NCBI RefSeq assembly: GCF_017115095.1
Contig: NZ_JABXKI010000265.1
Span: 1-64,000, forward strand
Length of the DNA: 64,000 bases
From: Nostoc sp. NMS4
GTDB lineage: Bacteria > Cyanobacteriota > Cyanobacteriia > Cyanobacteriales > Nostocaceae
Direction: 5' to 3'
Below are positions 39,626-48,369 of this stretch, piece after piece. The position numbers and the translations under genes are program-made. How positions within the stretch are numbered: position 1 is the stretch's first letter; every line of letters starts with the position of its first letter. A model generated the notes under the pieces. The model was not told the origin of the DNA. It saw nothing but the letters and a program-made list of their open reading frames with translations, and searched no databases.

Positions 39626-41767
39626 TTAGGGTTTGGTTGGCGGTGGATTGGTGGAATTAGGAAATGGCAGAGTTGGTACGATTATAGGCTTTGGTTTTTC
39701 GTCTTGCAGTTGGCCTTGTAGTTGAATTTGGGCTTGATTGCGAGCGTCTATTGCTTGTTGGTAATTAGGCTTGTATTTTATGGCACGATCGTAAGAAGCG
39801 ATCGCATCTTGATATCGTTTCAAATTTAATAGAGCGTTACCTCTGCTAAACCAGCTTTCGGAATGGTCTGGTTTATAACGAACTGCCTTATTATAAGACG
39901 CGATCGCATCTTCGTATTTCTGCAATATGTATTGTGAATTTCCTAAATTGTACCAGAGTTGATAGTCGTTTTGCTTAATAGTTGCCGCCTTATTATAAGA
40001 TTCTATTGCTTCTTCATAGCGTTTATTTTGATGCAGCGACCAACCCAAATTATACCAGGCTTGATAGCTTCTGGGATTGTATTTAATTACTTGATTAAAA
40101 GATTCAATCGCTTCTGGATAACGTTGCAAATTCAGCAATATATTACCTCTAGATAACCAAGCTTGATAATAAGTTGGTTGATATTGCACCGATTTATCAT
40201 AAGCTGTAAACGCATCTTGATAGCGTTTTAAATTGACTAGTGCATTCCCTAAATTATACCAGGCTTGCTCATAATCTGGTTTTAAATCAACGACTTTTTG
40301 ATAGGCTGCGATCGCTTCTTCATATCGTTTAGAATTCTGCAAAGCTAATCCTTTTTTATACCAAGCTTCGTAATTATCTGGTTTGAGTTCAATCGCCTTT
40401 TCATAAGATTTAATTGCTTGGTCATATTGGTTTAAATTACTGAAAGCTTCACCCTTAGCATTCCAGACATCTGAGTTGTCATTATTTAATTCTAAGGCTT
40501 TGTCAAAAGAGGCGATCGCTTCTTGATATCGCTGTAAATTTCCCAATACAGAACCACGTCCAATCCAAGCATCTAAATAATCTGGCTGAATTTGAATTGC
40601 TTTGTCATAGGCTGCTAATGCGTCTTTGTATTTTTTTAATTTATTTAGCGTTTTGCCTTGACCATTCCAGCCTTGAGCATAATCTGGTCTAATATCAACT
40701 GCTTTTTCATATACTTCTAGTGCGTCTTGATAGCGTTGCAAATCAAAAAGCGTATTTCCTTGTTTAGATAATTCTATAGCATTCTTTGAATTAATGTGAT
40801 TCCAAATAAATATTGATGCTACTGTGCCAACAGCCAGGAAAAATATTGTTAGTAAAATTTTACCCAATATACCTTTTTTGGGTTGAGGTTTGTAGATATT
40901 TTTTGGTGGAGAAGGAGGAATTAACGCTATTGTTTCAACAGGTGGTTGGGTTAACTCTTTCAGCGCTCGTAATGCCACAGTTGCCGAAGGATAGCGTTGT
41001 CGAAAGTCGTAGCACACCATTCTATCTAAGAATTGAGCAAATTCTGGTGTTACCGTAGCTTTATCATGCCAGATAATTTCATTAGTATCAGCATCTTTGA
41101 CTATTTCCTCTGGTGATAATCCAGTCAAAGCTTGAATAGCAATTATTCCCGCAGCATAGATATCACTGCTCAATTTGGGCGTACCATGAGCTTGTTCGCC
41201 AGGGATATATCCAGGAGTACCGATAGCGACTGTTGCGATAGTTTGACCTTGAGGAGTAATAACTTGAGTAGCAATTTGTTTGACTGCACCAAAATCAATT
41301 AAAATTAATTTGCCATCTGGTTGTCGTCTGAGGATATTTCGGGGATTGACATCACGATGAATTACATTTTGTTGGTGGACAAATTCTAAGATTGCTAAAA
41401 GTTCTTGTAAAAGTGAAATTACTTCTTCTTGAGTGAGGATTTTACCTGAAGTTAATTCTTGACTCAAATCGTGACCTTCGATCAATTCTTGTACAAGATA
41501 GAATTCGGCATTTTCTTCAAAATAAGCTAAAAGTTGGGGAATGCGATCGTGAGTTCCTAATTTATACAGAACTTGCGCTTCCGTATCAAATAAACGCCTA
41601 GCTGTTTCCAAAGTTACCGGATCGCTTGCCTGGAGTTTGAGTTTCTTGACGACACATAGAGGTGAACCAGGTAATTGGGTATCACAAGCCACAAAAGTTT
41701 CACCAAAACCCCCACCTCCCAAGTTGCTAATAATTTGGTATCTTCCTACAAGTGTGTTTCCTAGCAT
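39626..41767 (-). CDS. Serine/threonine protein kinase with C-terminal TPR repeats
   Basis: GGGGFGETFVACD, VIHRDVNPRNILRR, LIDFGAVKQ; one TM; about 10 TPR units (YQDAIASYDKAIKYKPN). Confidence 0.97.
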   Translation of the reverse strand: MLGNTLVGRYQIISNLGGGGFGETFVACDTQLPGSPLCVVKKLKLQASDPVTLETARRLFDTEAQVLYKLGTHDRIPQLLAYFEENAEFYLVQELIEGHDLSQELTSGKILTQEEVISLLQELLAILEFVHQQNVIHRDVNPRNILRRQPDGKLILIDFGAVKQIATQVITPQGQTIATVAIGTPGYIPGEQAHGTPKLSSDIYAAGIIAIQALTGLSPEEIVKDADTNEIIWHDKATVTPEFAQFLDRMVCYDFRQRYPSATVALRALKELTQPPVETIALIPPSPPKNIYKPQPKKGILGKILLTIFFLAVGTVASIFIWNHINSKNAIELSKQGNTLFDLQRYQDALEVYEKAVDIRPDYAQGWNGQGKTLNKLKKYKDALAAYDKAIQIQPDYLDAWIGRGSVLGNLQRYQEAIASFDKALELNNDNSDVWNAKGEAFSNLNQYDQAIKSYEKAIELKPDNYEAWYKKGLALQNSKRYEEAIAAYQKVVDLKPDYEQAWYNLGNALVNLKRYQDAFTAYDKSVQYQPTYYQAWLSRGNILLNLQRYPEAIESFNQVIKYNPRSYQAWYNLGWSLHQNKRYEEAIESYNKAATIKQNDYQLWYNLGNSQYILQKYEDAIASYNKAVRYKPDHSESWFSRGNALLNLKRYQDAIASYDRAIKYKPNYQQAIDARNQAQIQLQGQLQDEKPKPIIVPTLPFPNSTNPPPTKP

Positions 41768-41968
41768 CTCGTTTGCCTAGTTAAGTGCGATGCGATCTGA
41801 TTTCAATCTTGCCACAGGTTAGGGGAGAGTGAGGGAGCAATCAATTCAAAATTCAAAATTCAAAATTAAAGAACTTCTGCCTCCTACCTTCTCTTTCCCA
41901 ATGCCCAATCCCCAAATAAACCCAAAAATTACAAATTACGAATTACGAATTACGAATTACGAATTAAT

Positions 41969-42670
41969 ATGATTCCTATTAGTGATAACATTCGTTGTTG
42001 GAATAAGCCGATTATTAATTATTGGCTAATTGGTATTAATATCGCCGTATTCTTATGGGAACTCCAACTAGAATTTAGTGATACGTTGGGCTATTTTGTC
42101 AATAGTTGGGGTGTGATTCCAGCCCAGATTAGTGGGGCAATTACAAATGCATTCTTGTTCAACAATTCTGCTGCTTGGATAGTTGTAATTTGGCGGGCAT
42201 TTTCACTAGTTTTTGGAATGTTTCTGCACGGTAGTTTTAGTCAAATATTAGGAAATCTGCTATTTTTGTGGGTTTTTGGGAAGACTGTAGAAAATATTCT
42301 GGGACACAGACGCTATCTAGAATTTTATCTGGCATCTGGCGCGATCGCAGGGGTAATACAAATTTTGGCTGAACCGAGTTTGACAGTTCCATTGATTGGG
42401 GCAAATGGTGCGATCGCAGCGATTTTAGGAGCATACATTACGAAGTTCCCTAAAGCTAAAATTGACACGATTTTACCGCTAATAATTTTGTATATCCCTA
42501 TCCAAATGCCAGCCTTTTTCTATATATTTTGGTGGTTTGTGCAACAACTATTTTATGGTATCGGGAGTTTAAATATTCCTCCTGTTGGCGTAAATCAATC
42601 GGGTGTTGTCTTCTTAGGGCAGGTTGTGGCATTATTTATTGGTGCAGCTTTCATAAAATTTAAAAAATAA
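41969..42670 (+). CDS. Rhomboid-family membrane protein, predicted catalytically inactive
   Basis: FGMFLHGSFSQILGNLLFLWVFGKTVENILGHRRYLEFYL; GANGAIAAILGAY in place of GxSG; GQVVALFIG in place of the His-containing motif. Confidence 0.85.
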   Translation: MIPISDNIRCWNKPIINYWLIGINIAVFLWELQLEFSDTLGYFVNSWGVIPAQISGAITNAFLFNNSAAWIVVIWRAFSLVFGMFLHGSFSQILGNLLFLWVFGKTVENILGHRRYLEFYLASGAIAGVIQILAEPSLTVPLIGANGAIAAILGAYITKFPKAKIDTILPLIILYIPIQMPAFFYIFWWFVQQLFYGIGSLNIPPVGVNQSGVVFLGQVVALFIGAAFIKFKK

Positions 42671-42681
42671 CCTTTCTTTAG

Positions 42682-42781
42682 CTAGTGGTTTATCAAATCC
42701 ATTTTGACGGTTGGAGAGATGCGATAAATCGCCGTCTCTACAGAAAACTTATTCGTCAATTATTTCTTGACAGACTACTAG
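42682..42781. mobile_element. MITE-like element (~100 bp) with inverted ends CTAGTGGTTTATCAA...TTGACAGACTACTAG
   Basis: Terminal inverted repeats by inspection; right end shared with 22188-22203. Confidence 0.65.
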
Positions 42782-43070
42782 TTAGCTATAAGTCAATACG
42801 GTTCAGTTAAGGCTAAAACTCTGTTATCCAAGTCAATTTTTTAACGAACCGCCAAGGCGCAGAGGACGCAGAGAGAAGAAAGAGAAGGAAAAAATTGCTT
42901 AACTGAACTGTATTGAGCTATAAGTAATTAAAATCTGTAACATAAATTACGAATTACGAATTAATTATGTACCTTTTGATAGATTACATTTGATAGCTGA
43001 AAAATTCATAGATCGAACTAGTGATACCTACTCTTCAAGTCGATATTGTCGATATTATTAAAAATTAGCG

Positions 43071-44957
43071 GTGTACAATATGCAAGATGTTGATAAAATT
43101 AACTTTGAACTCACTGATGAATTGGCAGTTTTGCGGCAGCGTGTAGCTGAGTTAGAGCAATCAGAGATATTTTATCAACAAAGGCAAACAGCGCTTGAGG
43201 AGCAATTAACAGAACTAAAAAGAAAGCTGCCAGTAGAAGCAGAAAATCTTCATAATAAAGTTGGACATTTTAATCTGCCAACAGATGAAGCAGTAATTTT
43301 AGAGCAACTCCAACAAGAAATTGCACAGCGACAGCAGGTAGAAGTAATTCTCAAAGAAAGTGAAGAACGGCTGAGGCTAGCTTTAGATGTATCCCAAATG
43401 GTCTTGTGGGATTGGAATATTGTTAGCAATCAAGTCATCTGGTCGGAAAATTATGAATTGCTTTTTGGTCTAGTTCCAAGTATTTTTGATAGCCCTTACG
43501 AGACATTTAAAAAGTGCGTTCATCCTGAAGATAGCCAATCTGTAATGCAAGCGATCGCCAGCGCTTTGGCAGAAAAAACTGACTACAATGATGAATTTCG
43601 CATAGTTCGCTCAAACCAAAGTACACATTGGATTTCTGCCAAAGGAAAGTTTATCTATGACGCTCAAGGACAAGCGGTGCGGATGATTGGCGTTTGTATG
43701 GATATTACCGATGTCTACGAAGAACAACTCTTAGAAACGCTACGCGATCGCTTAGGCAAATTGACTGAAAAAGAATGCAATCGCCTACTCGACTGCGAAA
43801 GAACAGCACGACAACAAACAGAAATCGCCAACAAAATTAAAGATGAATTTCTGGCGGTTCTCTCCCATGAACTGCGAACCCCACTCAACCCGATTTTGGG
43901 ATGGTCGAAAATGCTGCAAACTCGCAAGTTCGATCAAAAAACTACTAACCACGCCTTAGAAACCATTGAACGCAACGCCAAGTTACAAACTCACCTAATT
44001 GAAGATTTGTTGGATGTGTCTCGCATCCTTGAAGGAAAATTAAATTTGAATATCTGTCCAGTCAGCTTGGTAATGGTAGTTGAAGCAGCATTAAAAACGG
44101 TACGACTAGCAGCACAAGCTAAATCAATTCAAATTCAGACCGTATTTGATGCTAGTTTAGGACAAGTGATGGGCGACCAAAATCGGTTGCAACAAGTCGT
44201 GTGGAACTTACTTTCTAATGCGGTAAAATTTACACCAGCAGGAGGACGGGTAGAAATTCGACTCATGGAAGCTGGTAATCAGGCTCAAATTCAAGTCAGC
44301 GATACAGGTAAGGGAATTAGCTTAGACTTTTTGCCTTATGTGTTTGATTACTTTCGCCAAGCTGATGGTACAACTACACGGACATTTGGTGGACTAGGCT
44401 TAGGATTAGCGATCGTGCGTAAAGTTGTAGAAATGCATGGGGGAAAAGTTCAAACCGAAAGTCTTGGAGAAGGATTGGGTGCAACCTTCAGTGTCGAGTT
44501 ACCGCTTTTAGTCAGAAATGAACAGATTCGGGGTGAAGAAAATCAGTCTTCATATTCTGAGCCAGAATCCTTGCTTCTTGCGGACACTCAAATTTTGATA
44601 GTGGATGATGAACCAGATATCCGCGACTTAATCACCTTTATTTTACAAGACTACGGCGTACAAGTAACTGCCGTATCATCAGCACAAGAAGCACTACAAG
44701 CACTGTCTGAGTCGATACCAGATGTTTTAATTAGCGATATTGGAATGCCAAAAACAGACGGTTATATGCTGATACGTGAAGTGCGATCGCGATCGCCTCA
44801 ACAAGGAGGAAACGTACCAGCGATCGCTCTGACAGCTTATGCAGGGGAAATGAATCAGCAGCAAGCATTAGCCGCAGGATTTCAAATGCATATTTCCAAA
44901 CCAGTAGATCCAGATGTATTGATGAAAGCGATCGCTGATTTGATTGAAGCAAGCTGA
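43071..44957 (+). CDS. Hybrid sensor histidine kinase (PAS, HisKA, HATPase, receiver)
   Basis: FLAVLSHELRTPLNPILGWSKML; NLLSNAVKFTP; GGLGLGLAIVRKVVEMHGG; ILIVDDEPDIRDLI; SDIGMPKTDGY. Confidence 0.96.
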   Translation: MYNMQDVDKINFELTDELAVLRQRVAELEQSEIFYQQRQTALEEQLTELKRKLPVEAENLHNKVGHFNLPTDEAVILEQLQQEIAQRQQVEVILKESEERLRLALDVSQMVLWDWNIVSNQVIWSENYELLFGLVPSIFDSPYETFKKCVHPEDSQSVMQAIASALAEKTDYNDEFRIVRSNQSTHWISAKGKFIYDAQGQAVRMIGVCMDITDVYEEQLLETLRDRLGKLTEKECNRLLDCERTARQQTEIANKIKDEFLAVLSHELRTPLNPILGWSKMLQTRKFDQKTTNHALETIERNAKLQTHLIEDLLDVSRILEGKLNLNICPVSLVMVVEAALKTVRLAAQAKSIQIQTVFDASLGQVMGDQNRLQQVVWNLLSNAVKFTPAGGRVEIRLMEAGNQAQIQVSDTGKGISLDFLPYVFDYFRQADGTTTRTFGGLGLGLAIVRKVVEMHGGKVQTESLGEGLGATFSVELPLLVRNEQIRGEENQSSYSEPESLLLADTQILIVDDEPDIRDLITFILQDYGVQVTAVSSAQEALQALSESIPDVLISDIGMPKTDGYMLIREVRSRSPQQGGNVPAIALTAYAGEMNQQQALAAGFQMHISKPVDPDVLMKAIADLIEAS

Positions 44958-45297
44958 TAAAAGTAAGCGAACATTCCCAAAAAAGGTCATTAATTAATGG
45001 GCAAGTGTAAAGGGCGAAAAGGAGTGAAAGCTTAGTTTTACAGTGTAAAATTCGGATTTGTCCTACATCATTTTTGGGGAAGTTAGTAAATCAATAAAGC
45101 GTACTCTGCAATATTTGTTTACAACCTGTTCCATCCCAAATTACACATATCTCGGCTACCACCCTAATAGGCGATTTTTTACGGATGAGGGAGCAAGCGT
45201 TACTGAGTGACACCTTTCGCAATCTTGCGAAAGATAGTATGCTCAATTTGTATCAAAAGCTCAAACATTAACGTATTTTATCGGAGCCAATATAAAT

Positions 45298-46278
45298 ATG
45301 ACCCAAACCTTCAGGCAAGGGTATGCTGTTATTATCGGAGTAGGTTACGACTTGCCTATCACAATTGATGATGCTACTGCCGTTGCGAATCTACTACGCG
45401 ATTCATCTCGTTGTGCCTATCCTAGTGAGCAAGTACGTTTGCTAACTGGTGAAGAAGCAACTGTTACAAATATCTTATCTGCTTTAAGTTGGCTGGCTGA
45501 TGTAACTGGAAAAGATGATACAGCTATCGTTTACTTTTCTGGTCACGGAATGGAAACACCAGATTATTATTTATTACCTTACGGATACAATCTGGAAAAT
45601 TTGCAGCATACAGCGATTCTTGGGTCAATATTCACCGAACGTTTGCAAGCTATTCAGGCAAAGAAATTACTGGTACTCCTTGATTGCTGCCATGCTGGTG
45701 GACAAGCTGAAGCTAAGGGAGCAATCAAATCACCTTTACCACCATCAGCGATCGCGCAGTTAGGAAGCAGCAGTGGTCGAGTTATACTAGCTTCGTCACG
45801 GAAAGATGAAGTTTCTTGGACAGGCGATCCCTATAGTAAGTACACAGCAGCTTTATTAGAAGGGCTAGCTGGCTATGGAGCATTTGAGCAAGACGGCTAC
45901 TCCCGTGTATTGGATTTGGCAATGTGGGTAGGACGCAAAGTTCCAGAACGGACAGATGACAAACAACACCCCATTATTAAAGTTAGGAATTTAGAAGATA
46001 ATTTTGCTTTAGCTTGGTATGCTGCGGGTGAAAAAAGACCTTATGCGCTACCAAATTGGACAGCTAATATTCCATCAATTACACCAGGGTTGGATACCAC
46101 TCAAGTGGCTACCTGGAAACGAATGTTAATTAATTATCGTAAAAACCTACAACTGATTGATGAGCGGATGAGTGAGTATATTGATTTCACTACTATTCCA
46201 CTACAACTAGAGAATAATCGACGCTCTACAGAAAGCAAGATTGCAGAACTGGAACAAAAACTAGGAATGAGACTTTAA
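45298..46278 (+). CDS. Caspase-family (C14, metacaspase-like) peptidase
   Basis: GYAVIIGVGYD; IVYFSGHGMET (catalytic His); KLLVLLDCCHAGGQ (catalytic Cys). Confidence 0.95.
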   Translation: MTQTFRQGYAVIIGVGYDLPITIDDATAVANLLRDSSRCAYPSEQVRLLTGEEATVTNILSALSWLADVTGKDDTAIVYFSGHGMETPDYYLLPYGYNLENLQHTAILGSIFTERLQAIQAKKLLVLLDCCHAGGQAEAKGAIKSPLPPSAIAQLGSSSGRVILASSRKDEVSWTGDPYSKYTAALLEGLAGYGAFEQDGYSRVLDLAMWVGRKVPERTDDKQHPIIKVRNLEDNFALAWYAAGEKRPYALPNWTANIPSITPGLDTTQVATWKRMLINYRKNLQLIDERMSEYIDFTTIPLQLENNRRSTESKIAELEQKLGMRL

Positions 46279-46294
46279 ACATAATGCTAAAGTA

Positions 46295-47374
46295 ATGACT
46301 CAGGAAGAAATAAAATCTATTGAGAAACAGATAGCCGAAATTGAAGATAATTTGCTTTTAATTAATGAAAATGAATCCCAACACCCAGAAAAAGAAAAAA
46401 TTCCATTAAGTTTAACAAAAAATAAACGCCAATTTGAAAAACAATTGCAAAAGCTACGTGACGAACTTGCACGACTCATAACTGTTGCGCCTAGTTCAGT
46501 AGCCTTACCTGATTATCTTTATCTACTACCTGATTACCTTAATCGGAGCGGACAAGAGTCCGCGCTTAGTGCTGCAATAAATAATCTTGATAAGAGAAAA
46601 ACTAAACCACTGCTTTGTATTTTTCATGGTGATGAATATCAATGTCACAATCCATTTTATGAACGTTTAATAAAAAGTTCTATTCCTGAATTACTTGAAA
46701 TTAAAGATTCTGAAAAAACCAGCATTAAATGCTATTATCCAAGCTTTCCTATAAATTTTAAAGATAGAGATAATTTTGATTATATGCTTCAACAAAGTTT
46801 AGCTAAAAACATAAGTGAAGTTAGTCGAAATGTATCCAATCAAACAATCAATGATTGTTTAGCTAAATATCCCGGGCCTGTAATATTATATATACATCTT
46901 TTAGCTAATGATTTACCAAAATCTAGTTTAAAATCGACTCTCAATAGTTTTATAGACTTTTGGAATAGATGGCCTACTCTTGCTGAAAAGCAGCAATTAA
47001 TCGTGTTTTTATCTATTAAATATTATCAGAAAAAAAAGCGTTTAATTAATTTCATGTCCGACAGAAATGATATTTCAATGATTATTGAAGAACATTTACC
47101 TACTCAATTATCTAGTTGTAAGAGATTGATTGGCATAGTTTTGCCAAAACTTGAAGGAATTACTAGACATGAAGTAGAAGAATGGGTACAAGCTCAGTGC
47201 AGAAACTATTTCTTTGAAAAAGTCGATTTCAACCAATATATTGAGCCGAAAATTCGAGAAATTTTTGAGCAGTACAAATCAAATGATTTACCTAAAAGAA
47301 TTCCTATGGAAAATTTAGCTTCTCAATTGAGAAGTATTTTGGATGAATACATTAGAAGGAGCGAAAGCACATGA
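46295..47374 (+). CDS. iSTAND-like (inactive STAND) protein with N-terminal coiled coil
   Basis: N-terminal coiled coil; KPLLCIFHGDEYQCHNPFYERL at the position of a P-loop strand; located between caspase and MoxR genes. Confidence 0.6.
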   Translation: MTQEEIKSIEKQIAEIEDNLLLINENESQHPEKEKIPLSLTKNKRQFEKQLQKLRDELARLITVAPSSVALPDYLYLLPDYLNRSGQESALSAAINNLDKRKTKPLLCIFHGDEYQCHNPFYERLIKSSIPELLEIKDSEKTSIKCYYPSFPINFKDRDNFDYMLQQSLAKNISEVSRNVSNQTINDCLAKYPGPVILYIHLLANDLPKSSLKSTLNSFIDFWNRWPTLAEKQQLIVFLSIKYYQKKKRLINFMSDRNDISMIIEEHLPTQLSSCKRLIGIVLPKLEGITRHEVEEWVQAQCRNYFFEKVDFNQYIEPKIREIFEQYKSNDLPKRIPMENLASQLRSILDEYIRRSEST

Positions 47375-48369
47375 AGTTTCCCTTTTATCTTAGTGATGGC
47401 AAAAAGCGAAGTGATGTACCGGCAACTTTGCCTGTATCACGGCGTTCCCAGATAATGCAGCCAGAAAACTATATTGCAGATCCTGGACTGGTTGATGCTT
47501 GTAATATTGCTCTGCTTCTAGGACAACCCCTCTTACTGACTGGAGAACCAGGTACTGGTAAAACCCAATTTGCTTATAGCGTTGCTTGGCAACTTGGTTT
47601 TGAAATACCACTCAAATTTGAAACTAAATCTACAAGTACTGCCCGCGATCTATTTTACACTTATGATACTTTGAGACAATTTCAAGATGTACAGAATGGT
47701 ATAAAAGATAGAAGCTCTCTCAACTATTTAACATATCATGCTTTGGGCAAAGCAATTTTGCTGACTAAAGAAAAGTCAGACATTGCGGAACTGCTTCCAC
47801 CAAATTTTGAGCATCCTGGTAAAAGACGCTCTATAGTTCTCATTGACGAAGTAGATAAAGCACCCCGCGACTTCTCTAACGATATTCTCAACGAATTGGA
47901 ACACCTGTATTTTCGAGTACCGGAACTAGGTAACGACGCAATTCGAGTTAATCCCGAATTACAACCCATTATTATCATTACCAGTAATTCTGAGAAAGAC
48001 CTTCCAGATGCCTTTTTACGGCGTTGCATCTATTACAACGTCCCCTTTCCAGAGAAGGAGCGTTTACGAGAAATTGTTACTAATCGATTAGGTTTAAACT
48101 CTCACAGTAACAATGATTTTCTTACCACAGCATTGGATCTGTTTTACAAGCTACGACACTCATCAAGTGGCTTACGCAAGAAACCAACGACTGCTGAACT
48201 TTTGGGTTGGATGATAGCGCTGCGAGAAATATCTCCCAACCATCCAGAGAATCCACTTAAAAACCCTGACTTAGCTCTATCAACACTTAGTAATTTGATC
48301 AAAAGAGCAGAAGATCAAGAGAAGGCTCAGATCATAGTTAAAACATGGATAAGCAACCCCAAGAAGTAA
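47371..48369 (+). CDS. MoxR-type AAA+ ATPase
   Basis: PLLLTGEPGTGKTQFAYSVA (Walker A); RRSIVLIDEVDKAPRDFSNDILNELE (Walker B); sensor IIIITSNSEKDLPDAFLRRC. Confidence 0.95.
   Translation: MKFPFYLSDGKKRSDVPATLPVSRRSQIMQPENYIADPGLVDACNIALLLGQPLLLTGEPGTGKTQFAYSVAWQLGFEIPLKFETKSTSTARDLFYTYDTLRQFQDVQNGIKDRSSLNYLTYHALGKAILLTKEKSDIAELLPPNFEHPGKRRSIVLIDEVDKAPRDFSNDILNELEHLYFRVPELGNDAIRVNPELQPIIIITSNSEKDLPDAFLRRCIYYNVPFPEKERLREIVTNRLGLNSHSNNDFLTTALDLFYKLRHSSSGLRKKPTTAELLGWMIALREISPNHPENPLKNPDLALSTLSNLIKRAEDQEKAQIIVKTWISNPKK

Noticed and set aside
41846-41965. Tandem AATTCAAA / AATTACG tracts as regulatory sites
   Set aside because: Common STRR-like heptamers also at 42948-42964, 54975-55031, 56311-56335 and 57455-57540; treated as background repeats.
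42841-42890. AACGAACCGCCAAGGCGCAGAGGACGCAGAGAG as a novel element
   Set aside because: Copies also near 560-660 and 39481-39525; widespread background repeat in filamentous cyanobacteria as far as I know, so not scored as novel.
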